In this document: positions 62,935 through 64,000 of the stretch, one piece after another | Layout: each line of letters starts with the position of its first letter | Numbering within the stretch: the stretch's first letter is position 1 | Source of the DNA: Apostichopus japonicus | Taxonomy: Eukaryota > Echinodermata > Holothuroidea > Aspidochirotida > Stichopodidae | Length of the DNA: 64,000 nt | Reading direction: 5' to 3' | NCBI RefSeq assembly: GCF_037975245.1 | Contig: NC_092577.1 | Span: 24,675,398 to 24,739,397 of the forward strand | Notes under the pieces: model-generated | Told to the model about the DNA's origin: nothing | Seen by the model: the letters and a program-made list of their open reading frames with translations, nothing else | Database searches by the model: none | Translations under genes and position numbers: made by a program

Positions 62935-62991
62935 CGCTAAGTGGCACCATGGAGGTAAAAATCTGTTTTAACCTCCATGGTGCCGCTAAGT
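62935..62991. repeat. 42-bp palindrome flanked by a 7-8 bp direct repeat
   Basis: Arms GGCACCATGGAGGT and ACCTCCATGGTGCC (62943-62956 and 62971-62984) surround 14 bases. CGCTAAGT precedes (62935-62942) and GCTAAGT follows (62985-62991). It looks like a minimal inverted-repeat element or an extreme internal deletion of one. Confidence 0.75.
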
Positions 62992-64000
62992 CGATTTATT
63001 GGAAAGTGTCCCACCATACATCAAGTCCTTGTACGGTATGTCAGATTACTTAAACTGATAGTTTATCCATCTCCCTGGTTTAGCAATGTCACACCAGGGA
63101 TTTGATTTGAACACTAAGTCTCATTGTGACCATAACGTAAAAGAAGATACTGTCTTTAATCAATTAAGCATTCAGTGTTACATAGTGGTCTTCATAAAAA
63201 ATATGATAAATCATCTATAGCATATGTCATTTTTGGCACCTTTTACCTTGTGGTTTCTGGCTTGCCAACAGAATTGTTTATTGTCACGGATTCTTTTCAA
63301 GAGAGCAGTCGACAACGGTGTAAAGACGGACAGAGAGAGTATATGAGTTTCACAAGTTCACTATAATTGTTAACAAGAACAATAAAATTAATATTGGTTA
63401 CATAGAACAAAATAAATCCTCATTTTCTATATATATATCCTTTTAAACTTCCACTTTTATAATTCATATGGCTTTCTTTCTTATGGTCCTAGTTTTGTTC
63501 GTTGAGGGTTCTGTCAACGTTTATGGTTACTACACAAATGTTCTTTGTGAATGTTCCTTCTTTCTATATACGAGCGTCGGCCTTTTCCTATTTTCACGTT
63601 CTCTTTCTTTCCTCGTTCAAGCTTTAATTTAGTTTCTTCCCTGCCTCTTTTGCCATCTATAAAAGTACAATAAACACCGTAAAGTAATGAGTCCATGTTA
63701 TCTCAATGAAGGTGGAAATTGGTTTCTTTTGAACTAAAATTCTCAGCTAACATGTTATAATTAAACAAGAGCAACTTACGGTTTTGCTTTCGGTTCAAGA
63801 CCGAGATTGAAAAGAGAGAGCACGTGGCTTTACTGTTCTATTTATACCCGATGCCGACGGAATTCCGATACTCGTTAACCAAGAAATGATTACGTAATGC
63901 TTAAGGATGCACAAAACCATGGCTAAATAATTAGCATCCAATTAAATAAACACGTAAAGCAATCAATAAAATACTTGAGGGGGTTATCCCCGAACTGATT
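62992..64000. other. Non-coding stretch to the window end
   Basis: No gene or repeat recognised; short open frames only. Confidence 0.4.

Overview
This is an intron-rich, AT-rich nuclear window from an animal. Introns are GT-AG, TA/TATG microsatellites are abundant, and non-autonomous transposons are dense. Fold-back transposons with tandem-repeat arms, like the TU elements described from sea urchin, together with the KDZ-type and Tx1/L1-like remnants, suggest a marine invertebrate, perhaps an echinoderm. That placement is an inference of low certainty. I see no bacterial operon, tRNA, rRNA or CRISPR array.

Layout. 1-12.4 kb is a repeat graveyard: a TA-target MITE (783-1379), a 5 kb fold-back element with an 8-bp target duplication (4343-9329) carrying a second fold-back inside it (6427-7592), a small related fold-back built on a 12-bp minisatellite (10146-10755) and a hAT-like MITE (10927-11253). 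12.4-37.5 kb is the main object. Two tandem arrays share a 16-bp palindromic core in opposite orientation and have exactly 16 intact cores each (83-bp units at 12430-13850, 93-bp units at 36010-37468). They enclose two divergent multi-exon genes. The minus-strand gene (22096-13899) has 10 exons and an open 769-codon frame; it encodes a ParB-like domain followed by a beta-class N6-adenine/N4-cytosine DNA methyltransferase. The plus-strand gene (30320-35977) has 9 exons and encodes a DDE-type transposase-like protein of the family annotated as DUF7869, interrupted by two nonsense codons in its first exon. Each stop codon lies right beside an array. I read the whole as a roughly 25 kb fold-back-style mobile element carrying its own DNA-modification enzyme.

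37.5-64 kb holds more repeats: hAT-like MITEs with exact 8-bp target duplications (39827-40389, 61910-62297), a 5'-truncated Tx1/L1-like LINE (47400-48792) followed by a 753-bp near-perfect palindrome, a fold-back with 42-bp palindromic units (53061-53762), TA microsatellites, fragments of a KDZ (Kyakuja-Dileera-Zisupton) transposase (56015-57682), a 10-bp satellite (57912-58217), and a tiny palindrome flanked by a 7-8 bp duplication (62935-62991).

How the parts could work together (inference): the transposase-like protein would move DNA bounded by the palindrome arrays. The ParB-methyltransferase could bind the palindromes and methylate element or host DNA. All domain calls come from reading motifs by eye; no database search was run.
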